Part shown: in pieces, positions 22,146-34,795 of the stretch
Layout of the letters: each line of letters opens with the position of its first letter
Position numbering within the stretch: position 1 is the first letter of the stretch
From: Rallus limicola
Lineage: Eukaryota > Chordata > Aves > Gruiformes > Rallidae
DNA: 64,000 nucleotides
Direction: 5' to 3'
Assembly (NCBI GenBank): GCA_022605955.1
Contig: JAKCOZ010000262.1
Span: 273,261 to 337,260 of the forward strand
Translations under genes and position numbers: made by a program
Notes under the pieces: generated by a model
Database searches by the model: none
The model's input: the letters and a program-made list of their open reading frames with translations, nothing else
Told to the model about the DNA's origin: nothing

Positions 22146-23255
22146 ACCCACAGTGCCAGTGCTTTCTTCTGGATTCCTTTGGCAGCAGAGTGCAGGCCAC
22201 AGTTTGCTTTCACTTGGAGGGGCATCCAATCCATGTGGAATCGACTGCCCCAGGGGTGGAAACACAGCCCCAGCATCTGCCCTGGACTCACTGCTTCTCC
22301 CTCCTCGCTACTTCTCACTGAGATGTGAATTTGTTTTTCTTTCGTTTTCAGGGTAAGAAAGAAACCACAGCGAGGAGCCCTGACCTCTTGTCAGCTGTAC
22401 TTTGTTCTGCCCCATCTATGGGGGTAGAGGGTACTGACCATGAAACCCCACAGTGCCTGGAGTTGTGGCACCTGCTCCTGGCTGTGCCAGACACTTCCCT
22501 CCCCGTCCCATGTCCCCACTGGTGTCTGACACCCTGACAGCTGGGGCTGGGTCAGCTGCAGTCACCTGTGTCCTGGGGACAGGGCTGCTTGTGGGCACAG
22601 AGGGCAGCCGTGGGGTGAGGAGGGAGGGAAAGGAGGTGGCTCTGGTGCCCACAGAAGGCAGAATGTGTCCCTGACCCCCTGTGATCCCAGACTGGGGCCA
22701 GAGAGCCACGGGCAGCCCTGCTGCTGCCCCAGGGGTGCCTGGTCCCATGGCTGCACCTTGTGCCAGAGGAGAGAGAGGACTGTGGGGAAATCTGGGGCAC
22801 AGGGATCCCCATGGAACAGGGCCTATTGTGTCCCACTCTGCCTCTGGTGGGGTTGGGGCTGTCCCCCAGCATGGTGCTGCAGAACCCTGTGTGCTTCTCC
22901 ATGGGGGAGCCACCAACCCATCTTGTCCTGGCAGGATGCTGCTCCTGGACGCTGTGTTTGGGGTGGCAGGTGCCGACCCTCTCCCTGTTCCCTCTGTGCT
23001 GACAGGGACTGTGATACACCACCCCCCACCTTCCCACCCCCAAATTCTGCAGGCAACCATATGCACGCATGGGCACTGACCCCAATTGGAGACACCCCTG
23101 CACCCCTTGAGCAGAGCTGCACTGTGGGCACTGCTCTGCAGGATGCTGTAGCTGTGGGAGGGCTGGAGACGTGAGTGGGCTGGATGCCGGCTTCAGCCCC
23201 CACCCCAGCCACTCCCAGCCCACGGAGCTGCAGGAAAGCAACAGAGACTCCTTGG
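22146..23255 (-). repeat. ERV tail and ART C3 3' flank (block H)
   Basis: Bases 22150-22290 are the reverse complement of 13140-13290. Bases 22300-22430 are the ERV terminal segment and 22440-23255 are block H. No gene. Confidence 0.6.
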
Positions 23256-23268
23256 TCTAGAGCAAGTC

Positions 23269-23274
23269 TTTATT
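23269..23274 (-). terminator. ART C3 polyadenylation signal AATAAA
   Basis: Same context as the other copies. Confidence 0.75.
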
Positions 23275-23342
23275 CCTCAGATGGATCCATGTCCCAACCC
23301 CTTTCCATTGCCATGGTGCTGCAGCAGTTGTGGCATCTTGTC

Positions 23343-24544
23343 TCAGATTCCCACAGCTGTTGCCCGGGCTTTGGCTGCCAGGAGAAACCCCCTGAGGGGG
23401 TTGTGTCTGACACTCTTGCCTGGGGGTACCAGAGAGGGACTGTCAGTGTCAGCTGGGGGGCAGGGGGCCTGGATAGGCTGTGCCCTCCCCAGATGCAATG
23501 CCCTGTGCCACCCCAGCCCTGCACCACACTGTGCCGCGCCACGCTGCGCCCCACCACGCTGTGCCACGCTGCACCCTGTTTGCCGCTAAGGGCCCCATTG
23601 CAAAGCCCAGGGGAGAGCGGCTGGAAGACGTGCCAGGATGCACGCCCAAGGGCCAGCTGCCTCTGTCACCCTCCCCCCTGTCCAGATCCCACTTTGCTGG
23701 CAGACTCATTGGGATGGGGCCACCCCGTCCCCCATCAGCGCAGCAGCAGGGAGGGACCATCCCCCAGGACATCACATTTCAGAAACTCGCAGTTGTACTT
23801 GCTGTACACGCCCTGGGACTGGAGCTCAATGAAGGTTTTCTCTCCTTTGCGGGTGACTCTGGTGACCTTGAAGGTCTCAAAGGGTGGGATGAGGACCTCA
23901 TCCTCCTTGGGGAAGAAGGAGAAGTCTCTGATGGGGACACCAAAGCAGGTCTTCACTGAGAAGAAGGTGTCATTGCCAAATGTCTCAGCACGCATCCTGT
24001 CAAGGCTGGTGGAGGTGAACTGCCCAAAGCGGACAGTTTGGCCACGCTGGGCAGTGAAGATGGTGTTATTGACCCCCCTGTAGACATCATGGCAGCAGCA
24101 AGACTGGGCATGCCATAGGGCATGTACAGCCTGGGTCAGCAGGAAATGCAGCACCTTGAAGGGGAACTTGTGCAGGTATTGCTCACGGGAACGCCCAGCC
24201 TCACGCACAGCCCTGTTGAACTCCTTGTACAGGGAGGGTGTTTCTAAGGTGTATGCCATCAGGGCGATGGCCTGCACCGGCTTCAGCACTGATGACTGGG
24301 ACCCATGGCGCTGCCATTCAGCTGTTGCTTTGTTCCAGGCATTGGAGTAGTTGCTGTTGGGGACAAACTCGGTGCGGTTCAGCTCCTTCAGCTTTCCCTC
24401 CATCTTGTCGCTGCAGCCCTGGTACTGGTCATCAAAGGATTTGGGGGCCATGTCCATCTCCAGGATGGGGAATTGCTGGAACATGGGACTGCCAAAGGCC
24501 GGCATCCCGAGCAGCCACACCAAGCCCAGCGCCAGATGCTCCAT
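23343..24544 (-). CDS. ART C3: ART with intact R-S-ExE site, altered tail
   Basis: Main exon 24544-23776 and last exon 23452-23343. The 39-nt middle exon of the other copies is deleted, together with nearby intron, around 23495. Because that exon was phase 1-1, direct splicing stays in frame and gives 292 aa. The start MEHLALGLVWLLGMP opens a signal peptide. The active site is complete: VYRGV (Arg), FTSTS (S-x-S) and KEDEVLIPPFETF (E-x-E). It also has LNRTEF, TCFGVPIRD and YNCEF. The donor reads CTGAAAT|GTGATG, one base weaker than in the other copies. The tail is LRGFLLAAKARATAVGI: three charged residues interrupt what is a smooth hydrophobic GPI signal elsewhere. I infer an active, perhaps secreted, enzyme; loss of function at the splice level is the alternative. 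Confidence 0.85.
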
Positions 24545-24912
24545 GGCAGGCAGAGACACCCTGGGAGAAGCCCCCGGCTGCTGCGGTGCTGTGGGCAGGG
24601 AAGCAACTGGTTCCTCTGCAGGCAGATGGGGAAGTGGAGAAACAAGAGTGGGGTCAACTCGGGGGAGCAGGGCCTGTGAGGGGGCTGTGAAGTGGGGCAG
24701 GATGGGGAGAAGCAGCCCCAGTTGCATCCCCAGCCAGGGCACCAGTCAAGACCCTGACCCCAGCACCAGCCCCAACACCCCTACTTGCCTCAGACCATGT
24801 CCAGAGGCGGGTATCCCCAGTGCCTGGCCCCAGGGCCCTGGCAGCCTGAGGGTCTGTGGTGTCTCCTGCCAGAAGCAAAGCCCTGGGGGGACGCCAGCGA
24901 GAAGCCATACCT

Positions 24913-25425
24913 GTGTTCTGTGGTGGTGTGGATGTGCTGCTCCCCAGATCCTGTGGCACCCAGCCCCTCGGTGCCTGCCTGTTCCTGGTAGGAAAGAGGA
25001 GAACCAGACACCCTTTTTAGAGCAGTCCCAGGCAGGAGCAGCTCTGGGCTGGGGGAACATCCCTGTTGCGGTGCAGGTGGACACAGGTGTGTCCCGACCC
25101 GGAAAGGTCCGGTCTGGGGGAGATTCCTTGTTCTTCCCAGAGTGAGATTAAGACACAAACCAGGTTCAGAGGCCATAAGGACAAGAAGGAGTTTAACAGC
25201 TACATCAACATTCACTGAGATGCAAGAAAGAGAGAGAAAGATGGGGAGAAAGGACAGCAAAGGGGCAATAGCTACCACCGTGGAGCTGCGGGGTCCCGTC
25301 AGTCCCACTCGACTTCAGGCCAGGTGGAGAATCGGTGTGGTGCTGGTTGTCAGGGCTCTTTTATTGAGGTGTATTGCCCCTTCCGAGAAACAATCAGCAT
25401 ATTCTAAGAACTGTTGAGCTTAACC
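24913..25425 (-). promoter_or_regulatory. Putative ART C3 5' region, LTR-like block
   Basis: The minus strand carries CAATAAAAGAG at 25366-25356 and the downstream block shared with all ART copies. The insert between this block and the donor GTATGG is about 340 bp, shorter than the 750 bp of A1 and A5. Confidence 0.4.
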
Positions 25426-26166
25426 CCTCCCACCCCTGGGCTCGTGATTCTGCACGTGCCCAATGCCATCACTAGGAGGTCCCTTAACATCCTCAGTGGT
25501 CTTCAGGGGTCTCTGGACCCCCCTTTGGTTTCCCACACTGGGTGCATGCACAGGGCTTGGGTTAAAGTTCTCAGACTTTGCTACACGGACAGGTTCATAG
25601 TAGGGCAGGAAATGGGTCCACTTGTGGTTTGCCTGATACTCCATTGCTACGGCAGTGGTAGAAGATATGATGGTCCAGCAATGTTGAGGTAAACATCTGC
25701 TTGTACTAATAACCACCAGCACAGTCTCTACCTCGTCTCTTAAACATCCGTTGAGGGACACAGTCCTTCACAAAGCCTGAGTTAACCATAAATGGAATGG
25801 TTTGCAGTCACCAATCTACGCAGCAAGAACCTTGCTTTTTGGAACAAACAATTCATGTTTGCAAATGGACAATTTGGCCAGTTTCAGAATTAGATGTTTC
25901 CTGGAGTCAGTGCCAGGCATGAATGTCTTGTATCAAATGATGGAAACAGTGTGGAAGGATTCACTCTACAAACCCATTTGCAGGATGCATAAGAAATCTT
26001 TGCCATCTCCTTTGGAAAAAGAGTACCTGTACTTTTGATGCTGCAACAGAAGCACAGCTTGCCTTATTCTGGCATTATGAGCCCCTGAATGCAAGTAATC
26101 TCGGAATCTCTTTAAACAAAGAAAACTTTTGCTCAAATGAAACAGTTCAAAGGCTATATACAAAGC
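25426..26166. other. Upstream region shared with ART A1 and A5
   Basis: Same content as 9.95-10.69 kb, including the unrecognised 78-codon ORF (25802-26038 plus). No supported gene. Confidence 0.35.
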
Positions 26167-26660
26167 CTAATAAGACTGCTTGAATGCTAGCCAGGTCTCA
26201 CAGGCTCCCATTCCTTCAAACAGCCTAGCCCACAGGATAGCCCCTATTAGATTGCAGAGGAGATCAAAGTTAGCTCCTCCAAAATTCAGGGTAGCTATCC
26301 TGCTTTTTGGCTTGCTTCTTCCACTCAGGATTTTGAACTCAACCATTTCATGGTCGCTTTCTCCTAACCTGCCCCCAACCTTCACTTCCCCAACGAGCCC
26401 ATCCTTGTTGGTTAAAACAAGGTCCAGTCCCCACCTTCCCCTTGTAGGTTCCTGCACCATCTGTAGCAGGAAATTGTCTTCTACACATTGCAGAAGTTGT
26501 CTGGACTGCATATGACTGGCCCTGTAGCTTGCCCAGCAAATATCTGGGTAATTGAAGTCCCCCCATAAGGACCAGCACCTGGGATCTGGAGGCTACTTCT
26601 ACCTGCTTATAGAATGCACGATGAGCCTGCGCCTCTTGATCAGGGGCCTATAGTACACAG
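26167..26660 (-). mobile_element. CR1 ORF2 endonuclease fragment (duplicate)
   Basis: Near-identical copy of 10688-11180, with SRQLLQCVEDNFLLQM and LDLVLTNKDGLVGEV on the minus strand. Confidence 0.8.
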
Positions 26661-26668
26661 CCACAACA

Positions 26669-27720
26669 GTGCCACTATGGCCAGGTCTTAAAGCACCTTC
26701 CCCCTACCCCTCCCTTCATAGCCGGCTTCATTCACTATTTTACTCCCTTCTTCCCCTCCCCCAACATGGCGCAGGGAGGGGCAGGGAATTGGGGAATGGG
26801 GGTTTCGGTCAGTTCCTTACAAGCTGCTTTCCTCCTCCAGATCTTAAACCACCTCTACTTCCCTTCAACCCTCCCTTCTTCGCAGACATGACTTTAGTCC
26901 ATTCCCTTCTTCTCCCCATTACGGGGCAGGGAGGGGCAGGGAATGGGGAATGGGGCTTGGCAGTCAATTCCTCCCAGGTTTTCTTCCTTCTCATCTGTGG
27001 GGGGTGCATTCCACACACACACACACCCTGTACCCCACTGCACCATTGGGTCCCACCCACAGCAGACAGTCCTCCACGAACTTCTCCAACGTGAGTCCTT
27101 TCTATCGGGGACTCATCTCTGCACCACAGGCCTCAGCAGGGCTCCCTTCCATGGGGTGCTTACTTTTGGGCCCAGACTGCTCCAGCCTGGTCCCCCACAG
27201 AGTCACAAGTGCCCTGGAAAACCTGCTGCAGTGTGGGTCGGTCTCTCCACAGGCCATAGATGGGATCTCTGCTCCCTGTCCTTACCCATGGGCTACGAGG
27301 GGACACCCGCTCTACCATGCTCTTCTCCAAGGGCTGCAAGGGAATCTCTCTCCAGCACCTGGAGGCCTCATTCTTCCCCCTCCCTCCTTTGGGCCTGCCC
27401 TTGGTGTCTGCACAGCTCCTTACATCCTCTCACTCCCTTCTCTGCTGGCAAAATGCAGCTGCCTGTGGGTTTTTTTCTCCTCAATGTGATTCCCAGAGGC
27501 GCTGTGACCATCACCATTTGTCTTGGCTTTGGACACATGCAACTCTGTCCTTGAGCTGGTTGCTGTTTACTCTCTGGGGCCTGCACAGAGCTTCTGGCTG
27601 CTTCTTGCAGGAGCCAGCTCTGCAGCTCCCCCATCTCTACCAGCACTCAGTTATGCAAAACTGTGATAGTGGTCTGATAAATGGTCTAACAATAACTGTA
27701 CATCACTCCAACCAGGTTAA
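26669..27720 (-). mobile_element. ERVL-type LTR and adjacent sequence (duplicate)
   Basis: Near-identical copy of 11190-12240. Confidence 0.6.
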
Positions 27721-27889
27721 TGTGGTCTGATAACAAATTGAAAGTGCTTGGTCATCCCAAAAGCTCTAAAGTTTCTAAATCAAAAGAAGAAAATGAAACT
27801 TTGACCATAACAGTCCCTCCATTGGTCTTCACGGACTCCCTTAAGGGCATCTGTATCATAGTTTGTCCCTTCTTGATCCTTGTTTGGTT

Positions 27890-27992
27890 AGAAATGGGGA
27901 TGGGGACGGGGATGGGGATGGGAATGGGGAGTGGGATGGGGATGGGGGTGGGGACAGGGATGAGGATGGGGATGGGGATGGGAGGGAATCTC
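27890..27992. repeat. GGGGAT minisatellite (duplicate)
   Basis: Same array as 12411-12500, longer by about 12 bp. Confidence 0.9.
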
Positions 27993-28630
27993 CTTTCACT
28001 TTCTAAATGATCTTATGAGGCTACTTTTGGGGGTGGCCGATACCAATCAGGCGGGTCCTCTGGTTTATGCATCTTTCCTGATTTTGTGCACCTTTGTCCC
28101 ATACTACAAGATGAACAACACCTTTTTCAGTTTTCCCTGCCTCTGTGTATTATTTTCTCTTTCTAAGGCTACAACCAGGATGGGGATATAAAATGACAAT
28201 CTTTTTGCCATCCCAGAGGGTTACGAAGGGTGAAGAACTGCACAGGAGGCCTCACCCCATTTCTGTTCCTTGAAAGCAGCATCAACTGTAAAATAGTATT
28301 ATAATTCAAAGACCCATTAAGAGGCCATTTCTCCCCATTTTCTAATTTACACAGAGGCCACCATTGGTTACAATATTTGATCAGAGTCTTTCAATCTTCT
28401 CTTCCTCCTGACCGTAAAATATCTTTCCAAAATACAACCCTCTTTTCCAATATTCCTCCCCCCTGGTTGTTACCCATCTTACTTCCTGACACCACCTACA
28501 ACAAAATGCCTTTTTCCAGCGAGCAAGCTCTCATCAAGGGATGTTTTCTCCACCTAAACTCCATACTCTGATCTAAATAAAACTCTCGTGCCCCTAAACC
28601 ACATTAATATTCCATACAAACAACACTGTT
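27993..28630. other. Duplicated sequence with no recognised gene
   Basis: Near-identical copy of 12501-13140. Confidence 0.35.
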
Positions 28631-29285
28631 TACAAAGCAGGCAAAGACTGTGGAACCCTGTTTCCACCCCTGGGGCAGTCGGTTCCACAGTTATTGGATG
28701 CTTCTCCAAGTGGAAGCAAACTGTGGCCTGCACTCTGCTGCCAAAGGAATCAAGAAGAAAGCATCTGCAATGCCAGTTGTGGAGGACCCCTTGGCTGCTT
28801 TTGACTCCAGTTCATACTGGAGTTCTAATTATTTAGAACTCTTTCTCCTGTCAGGCCTGGGTAACAGGAGGAGGAATTGGATGGTTTTTCCATACACCCC
28901 ATTATCCGCAAGCAAATGAAATAGTGGGAAGAACAAATGGACTTCTCAAGTGTTTTCTAAAACCCCACAAATCAGGGTGGTTGGAAAGATTATAGGATGC
29001 AATTGCTCCTGTGAATAACCAATGGGGAATAAATGGATGCCCCAAAATCACGGGATTCTGCCCAAAGGCTCCAACCCTGATCCCAAATCTGCATGTCCAT
29101 GACCATCCCTTGAACTCCACTCATTTTCCTGGCCAACCAATGTTGGTGAAATCACCCACCATTGGGACCGTTCCACAGGTACTTGAAATTCCCATGAATA
29201 AATTTGCTTGGAAAGGGAAGGATGCCCATGGGAAGGGACACAGAATCAACACAAGGTGGATTGTGCCATCCTTTTAATCACCACC
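28631..29285 (+). pseudogene. pol: ERV integrase C-terminal remnant (duplicate)
   Basis: Copy of 13141-13795, with NNQWGINGCPKITGFCPKAP and RINTRWIVPSF in frame at 29011-29277. Same breaks. Confidence 0.7.
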
Positions 29286-30955
29286 TACTTTCAGTTCCTC
29301 AAAATGAACCGAGTTTGCTCTCTTTCATTTTTTTCAGATAAAATCTTCAATATCTGCTTGAAGATATCAATTGCCTGCATCGTTTTATAGTAATTGCCTT
29401 GTTCCTTTAATGTTGTAGGCTCACTGCTTCTCCTCCCTCATCGGTTTTTTTTCTCCTTCTTCTCACAGAGGAGCAAAATTGTTTCTCTTTCATTTTCGGG
29501 GGAAGAAAGAAACCACAGTGAGGAGGCCTGACTTCTTCTCAGCTGTACTTTGCTCTGTCCCCATCTATGGGGGGAGAGGGAAGCAAATTCACCCCTCATT
29601 TCCAGAGTCAGGACTTTGAATTGCTAGCCAAATATGGCAATGGGTTAATGAAGCCAGGCATAGCGAGAATTTAGAGGGATTTTTGGTCAAACAGAAATGA
29701 GACCTTCGAGGCTTGTTGGCCCCATGGATGAGGTTATATCCAGACTTGTGAATGGAAAAACCATACAGGTGCTTGGTATTGTACTGGACAAACACAGAGT
29801 CAACTGGGGAGACTTAGCAGCACCTTTTCTGGCCCTCTGGGAGATCCCAGAATCACAGGATTGCAGGGGTTGGAAGGCACCTCAAGAGATCCCGGACGCT
29901 CTGAAAAGGACATCAGCCCCTGACACCCCTGTGCTGTCACCAGGGAGCAGCTGTGACTGCCTGTGACCTCACTGCTCTGCAGCATCTGCCACTCCGCTCC
30001 TTTTGTCTCCAGCTCCTGTGGGTGCACTCACCAGGCAGGCAGGCTCCAGTAGGACCTTTGGCTTGCTCTGTGAGCTTTGGCCTAGGGGAGAGCAGCAGCT
30101 GTGGGCACCCAGAACCCTTCTAGCACTGCTCAAGGAGTACGTGGTCCCCTTGTCCAACTGCTGCTGGAGGGACAGGCACTTCCCTCCCCATCCCGTGTCC
30201 CCTCTGGCATCTGACACCCTGACAGCAGGGGCTGGGTCAGCTGCAGTCACCTGTGTCCTGGGGACAGGGCTGCCTGTGGGTGCAGAGGGCAGCAGTGGGA
30301 TGAGGAGGGAGGGAAAGGAGGTGGCTCTGGTGCCTGTAGAAGGCAGAATGTGTCCCTGACCCCCTGTGATCCCAGATTGGGGCCAGAGAGCCATGGGCAG
30401 CCCTGCTGCTGCCCCAGGGGGGCCTGGTCCCATGGCTGCACCTTGTGCCAGAGGAGAGAGAGAGGACTGTGGGGAAATCTGGGGCACAGGGATCCCCATG
30501 GAACAGGGCCCATGGTCTCCCCCTCTGCATCTGGTGAGGTTGGGGCTGTCCCCCAGCATGGTGCTGCGGAACCCTGTGTGCTTCTAATGGGGGAGCCACC
30601 TGCCCATCCTGTCCTGGCAGGATGCTGCTCCTGGGCACTGCGTTTTGGGTGGCAGGTGCCCACCTCCTCCCTGTTCCCTCTGCGCTGACAGGGACTGTGA
30701 TACACCACCCTTCCATCTTTCCACCCCCCAAATTCTGCAAGCAACCATATGCAGGCAGGGGCACAGACCCCAATTGGAGACACCCCTGCACCCTTGAGCA
30801 GAGCTGCACTGTGGGCACTGCTCTGCAGGATGCTGTAGCTGTGGGAGGGCTGGAGACGTGAGTGGGCTGGATGCTGGCTTCAGCCCCCACCCCAGCCACT
30901 CCCAGCCCATGGAGCTGCAGGAAAGCAACAGAGACTCCTTGGTCTGGAGCAAGTC
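29286..30955 (-). repeat. ERV end, block X and ART B4 3' flank
   Basis: Bases 29286-29970 match 13796-14480. Bases 29970-30955 are block H, with a TOPORS-like exon end on the plus strand at about 30115-30180. Confidence 0.6.
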
Positions 30956-30961
30956 TTTATT
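30956..30961 (-). terminator. ART B4 polyadenylation signal AATAAA
   Basis: Same context as the other copies. Confidence 0.75.
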
Positions 30962-31187
30962 CCTCTGGGAGACAAGGGAAGGTCTCACCTGGGCTCCACT
31001 GATGTCCAGGTTCTGCAGGGGCGTCCCAGGGCTGGTGGCACCATGGCAGGGATAAGCAGCATGGCTGTCCCCATGCCCCCAGCCCTCCCCCTGCCCGGTC
31101 CCATCCTGGCACCTCCATGAAGCTGGTGGATCCTTGTCCCAACCCCTTGCCATTGCCATGGTGCTGCAGCAGTGGTGGCATCTTGTC

Positions 31188-32488
31188 TCAGATTCCCACA
31201 GCAGTTGCCAGGGCTGTGGCTGCCAGGAAGAACCCCCAGAGGGGGTTGTGTCTGACACTCTGGCCTGGGGATGCCAAAGAGGTGCAGTCAGTGTCAGCTG
31301 GGGGGCAGGGGGCCTGGATGGGCTGTGCCCTCCCCAGCTGCAGGGGGGTCTCTCAGCTCACCTGCACTGAAGGCGCACGGCTGGTACTTGCATTGCTTCT
31401 CTGCCAAAGAAACCAACCGTGAGCACAACTGCTGCTGCAATGGCCTGTGCCACCCCAGCCCTGCACCACACTGTGCCGCGCCACGCTGCGCCCCACCACG
31501 CTGTGCCACGCTGCACCCTGTTTGCCGCTAAGGGCCCCATTGCAAAGCCCAGGGGAGAGCGGCTGGAAGACGTGCCAGGATGCACGCCCAAGGGCCAGCT
31601 GCCTCTGTCACCCTCCCCCCTGTCCAGATCCCCCTTTGCTGGCAGACTCGTTGGGATGGGGCCACCCTGTCCCCCGCAAACCAGCGACGGGGAGGGACCA
31701 TCCCCCAGGACATCACCTTTCACATACTCGCAGTTGTACTTGCTGTACACGCCCTTGGACTGGAGCTCAATGCGGGCACTGTTTCCTTTACGGGTGACAC
31801 TGGTGACCTCGAAGGTCTCAAAGGGTGGGATGATCACCCCCTCCCCTGAAAAGTCAAGCATATCCCTGATGGGGACACCATAGCAGGTCTTCACTGAGAA
31901 GAAGGTGCCATCGCCAAACCCCTCAGCACTCTCCTGCTTTAGGGTGGTGGGAGTGAACTGCCCAAAGCGGACAATTTCCCCATGCTGGGCAGTGAAGATG
32001 ATGTCCTCAACCTCTGAGGAGACATTGTAGCAACGGCGAGGCTGGGCCTGCCACAGGGCACGAAGGGCCTCGGTCAGCAGGAAATGCAGTGCCTTGAAGT
32101 GGAAGTATTCCAGGTATTCCTTGTGGGAACGCCCGGCCTCACGCACATCCTCATTGAACTTCTTCTCCACGGGCGGTTTTTCTACTGCGTATGCCACCAG
32201 GGCCATTGCCTGCTCCGGCTTCAGCGCTGAGGCTGGGAGCCTGCGGCCCTGCAATTCAGCAGTTGCTCTTTTCCAGGCCTCAGCATAGATACTGTTGGTT
32301 TCAAACTCGGTGCGGTTGAGCTCGTTCAGCTCCTCCTCCATCATCTGGCTGCAGCCCTGGTACTGGTCGTCAAAGGAGTTGGGGGCCATGTCCAGTACCT
32401 TCTCCACAATCTTTGATTGACTGTCCATGGGGCTGACAGTGGCCAGAGTCCCAAGCAGCCACACCAAGCCCAGCGCCAGGTGCTCCAT
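31188..32488 (-). CDS. ART B4: GPI-type ART-like pseudoenzyme
   Basis: Exons 32488-31717, 31400-31362 and 31297-31188 join in phase (306 aa). It is close to B2: the signal peptide start MEHLALGLVWLLGTL, LNRTEF sequon, TCYGVPIRD, IIPPFETF and YNCEY are all present. The tail LWGFFLAATALATAVGI fits a GPI signal. The Arg position reads NVSSEV, S-x-S is P-T-T and E-x-E is GEG, so all three active-site elements are lost, more completely than in B2. The open frame runs upstream into 5' flank (to 32890), which is not counted. An intact TOPORS-like exon lies about 610 bases upstream on the same strand. Confidence 0.85.
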
Positions 32489-32859
32489 GGCAGGCAGAGC
32501 CACCCTGGGAGAAGCCCCCGGCTGCTGCGGTGCTGTGGGCAGGGAAGCAACTGGTTCCTCTGCAGGCAGATGGGGAAGGGGAGAAACAAGAGTGGGGTCA
32601 ACTCGGGGGAGCAGGGCCTGTGAGGGGGCTGTGAAGTGGGGCAGGATGGGGTAAGCAACCCCAGTTGTATCCCCAGCCAGGACACTGGACAAGGCCCTAA
32701 CCCCAGCACCATCCAAGGCCCCAACACCCCTACTTGCCTCAGACCATGCCCAGAGGTGGGTGCCCCCAGTGCCTGGCCCCAGGGCCCTGGCAGCCAGAGG
32801 GTCTGTGGTGTCTCCTGCCAGAAGCAAAGCCCTGGGGGGACACCAGAGAGAAGCCATAC

Positions 32860-33035
32860 CTGTGTCCAGCAAAGGGGCAATAGCTACCACCGTGGAGCTG
32901 CGGGGTCCCGTCAGTCCGACTCGACTTCAGGTCAGGTGGGGAATTCTGCTTGGTGCTGGTTGTCAGGGCTCTTTTATGGAGGTGTATTTCCCCTTCTGAG
33001 AAACAATCAGCATATTCTAAGAACTGTTGAGCTTA
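32860..33035 (-). promoter_or_regulatory. Putative ART B4 promoter and 5' noncoding exon
   Basis: As for B2: TATA-like CATAAAAGAG at 32978-32969 and donor ACACAG|GTATGG at 32860/32859, about 110 bases apart. Confidence 0.45.
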
Positions 33036-33098
33036 ACCCCTCCCACTCCTCCCCTTCTGGTGTGTGACCAATACAGTCACCAGGGGCTCTGCTCTAAC

Positions 33099-33425
33099 CT
33101 TGTCCCTCCAGCGGCAGTTGGACAAGGGGAACATGTACTCCCTGTAGTGATCATCCGCTTGCACTGAGTGCAGGATCTGCTCAAAAGGCTGCAGGCAGAG
33201 CAGACACCAAACTCTGCTTCTGGCCCAGGCCTCCATGCAGGCAAAACAGACTTTGTGGAGGCAGAAGGGCACGTGGACTGTATCCTTGATGTCTCCCAGG
33301 CACACGGGGCATGAGGAGTATTGTACTGGCTCCTCCAGCTCTGCCTGTGGCAGCCAGCTAGTGCCACTGTCCCTCACAGCACAGCCACTCTCCTGCAGCT
33401 CTTCCTCAGTGCCTCCTGCCAAGTC
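33099..33425 (-). CDS. TOPORS-like RING exon T2, intact
   Basis: A 109-codon exon with acceptor ttgtcag at 33426 and donor ACAAG|GTTAGA at 33099/33098. It is the only one of three copies with neither a stop nor a missing ligand. The RING is C-x2-C (CPVC), C-x-H-x2-C-x2-C (CLHKVCFAC) and C-x2-C (CLLC), followed by LQPFEQILHSVQADDHYREY, which aligns with the segment after the TOPORS RING. TOPORS is a nuclear E3 for ubiquitin and SUMO; whether this short form is an E3 is inference. The frame is also open upstream to 33569 and downstream to 33033, so exon limits are predicted, and other exons were not found. Confidence 0.65.
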
Positions 33426-33429
33426 CTGA

Positions 33430-34090
33430 CAAGCAAGATGTGCAAAATGCTGGAGCTTTTCTGGTGCTGGGAGCAGGAAAGCAAAGAAAGGCCCAGAAAG
33501 CTGTGGGGAGTGGGGAGATAGGGACCTCCAGAAGGGTCTCCTCATGGGTTGAAAAGCAGCAGCTGCCACTGTGCTGTAGGCCGGACTGCCCCAGGCTCTG
33601 GCCTGCAGTCCTGCCTTCCCCAGACAGGCTGCCCATGATGGAAGCAGAGGTTGTGGGGAACCTCCTGTTCAGGCTCCAGGGGAAGGTTGTCTTGGGCACA
33701 GGGCCCTGAGCAGGGGCAGCATGTGTGGCTCTGGGCAAGGGAGGGTCCAGCTAGGGCTCTGTAGGAGCTGGGGCAAGGCAGGGAGACATGGGGCTGGGAG
33801 GGGAGGTGCACCAATCTCTGTGCCTCCTTGGAGGTGGGCCCCAGGGAGGGAGAGATGGAGGGGAAGCCCAGAACTCCTGGCAAGCTGTTGGTGGAGGCCT
33901 TGGGGGAAGAGCTGGAGCGTCCAAGCCCCGAAAGCCCCCATGCTCCCCTGCACTACACACCACCTGGGTTAGCACAGGGTTCCTGCAGTCAGGGAAGGCA
34001 TGGGAGGGAACTCTGGCCAATCTTCAGTGCTCCCTGGCACTGCTGCCTTGCCCACAGCCTGGGGACAGGCACCGATGGGCCCTGAGAGGA
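33430..34090. other. Upstream flank of TOPORS-like exon T2
   Basis: Shared with 17.94-18.60 and 43.93-44.59 kb. No recognisable coding exon. Confidence 0.4.
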
Positions 34091-34795
34091 GTGCAGAAGG
34101 GGCTGCCTGTTCTGGGTGCCCACAGCTGCTGCTCTCCCCCAGGCCAAAGATCACAGAGCAAGCCAAAGGTCCTACTGGAGCCTGCCTGCCTGGCGAGTGC
34201 ACCCACAGGAGCTGGAGACAAAAGGGGCAGAGCGGCAGATGCTGCAGAGCAGTGAGGTCACAGGCAGTCACAGCTGCTCCCTGGTGACAGCACAGGGGTG
34301 TCAGGGGCTGATGTCCTTTTCAGAGCGTCCGGGATCTCTTGAGGTGCCTTCCAACCCCTGCAATCCTGTGATTCTGGCATCTCCCAGAGGGCCAGAAAAG
34401 GTGCTGCTAAGTCTCCCCAGTTGACTCTGTGTTTGTCCAGTACAATACCAAGCACCCGTATGGTTTTTCCACTCACAAGTCTGGATATAACCTCGGCCAT
34501 GGGGCCAACAAGCCTCGAAGGTCTCATTTCTGTTTGGCCAAAATCCCTCTAAATTCTCACCATGCCTGGCTTCATTAACCCATTGCCATATTTGGCTAGC
34601 AATTCAAAGTCCTGACTCTGGAAATGAGGGGTGAGTTTGCTTCCCTCTACCCCCATAGATGGGGGCAGAGAAAAAAATAGCTGAGAAGAAGCCAGGCCTC
34701 CTCACTGTGGTCTCTTTCTTCTGAAAATGAAAGAGAAGTGAGGAGAAAAAAAAAAGCAGTGAAGGGGGAGAAACAGTGAGCCCTTAATATTAAAG
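34091..34795 (-). repeat. Inverted H end, block X and ERV end
   Basis: Duplicate of 18601-19300; right arm of the inverted repeat around ART B4. Confidence 0.65.
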
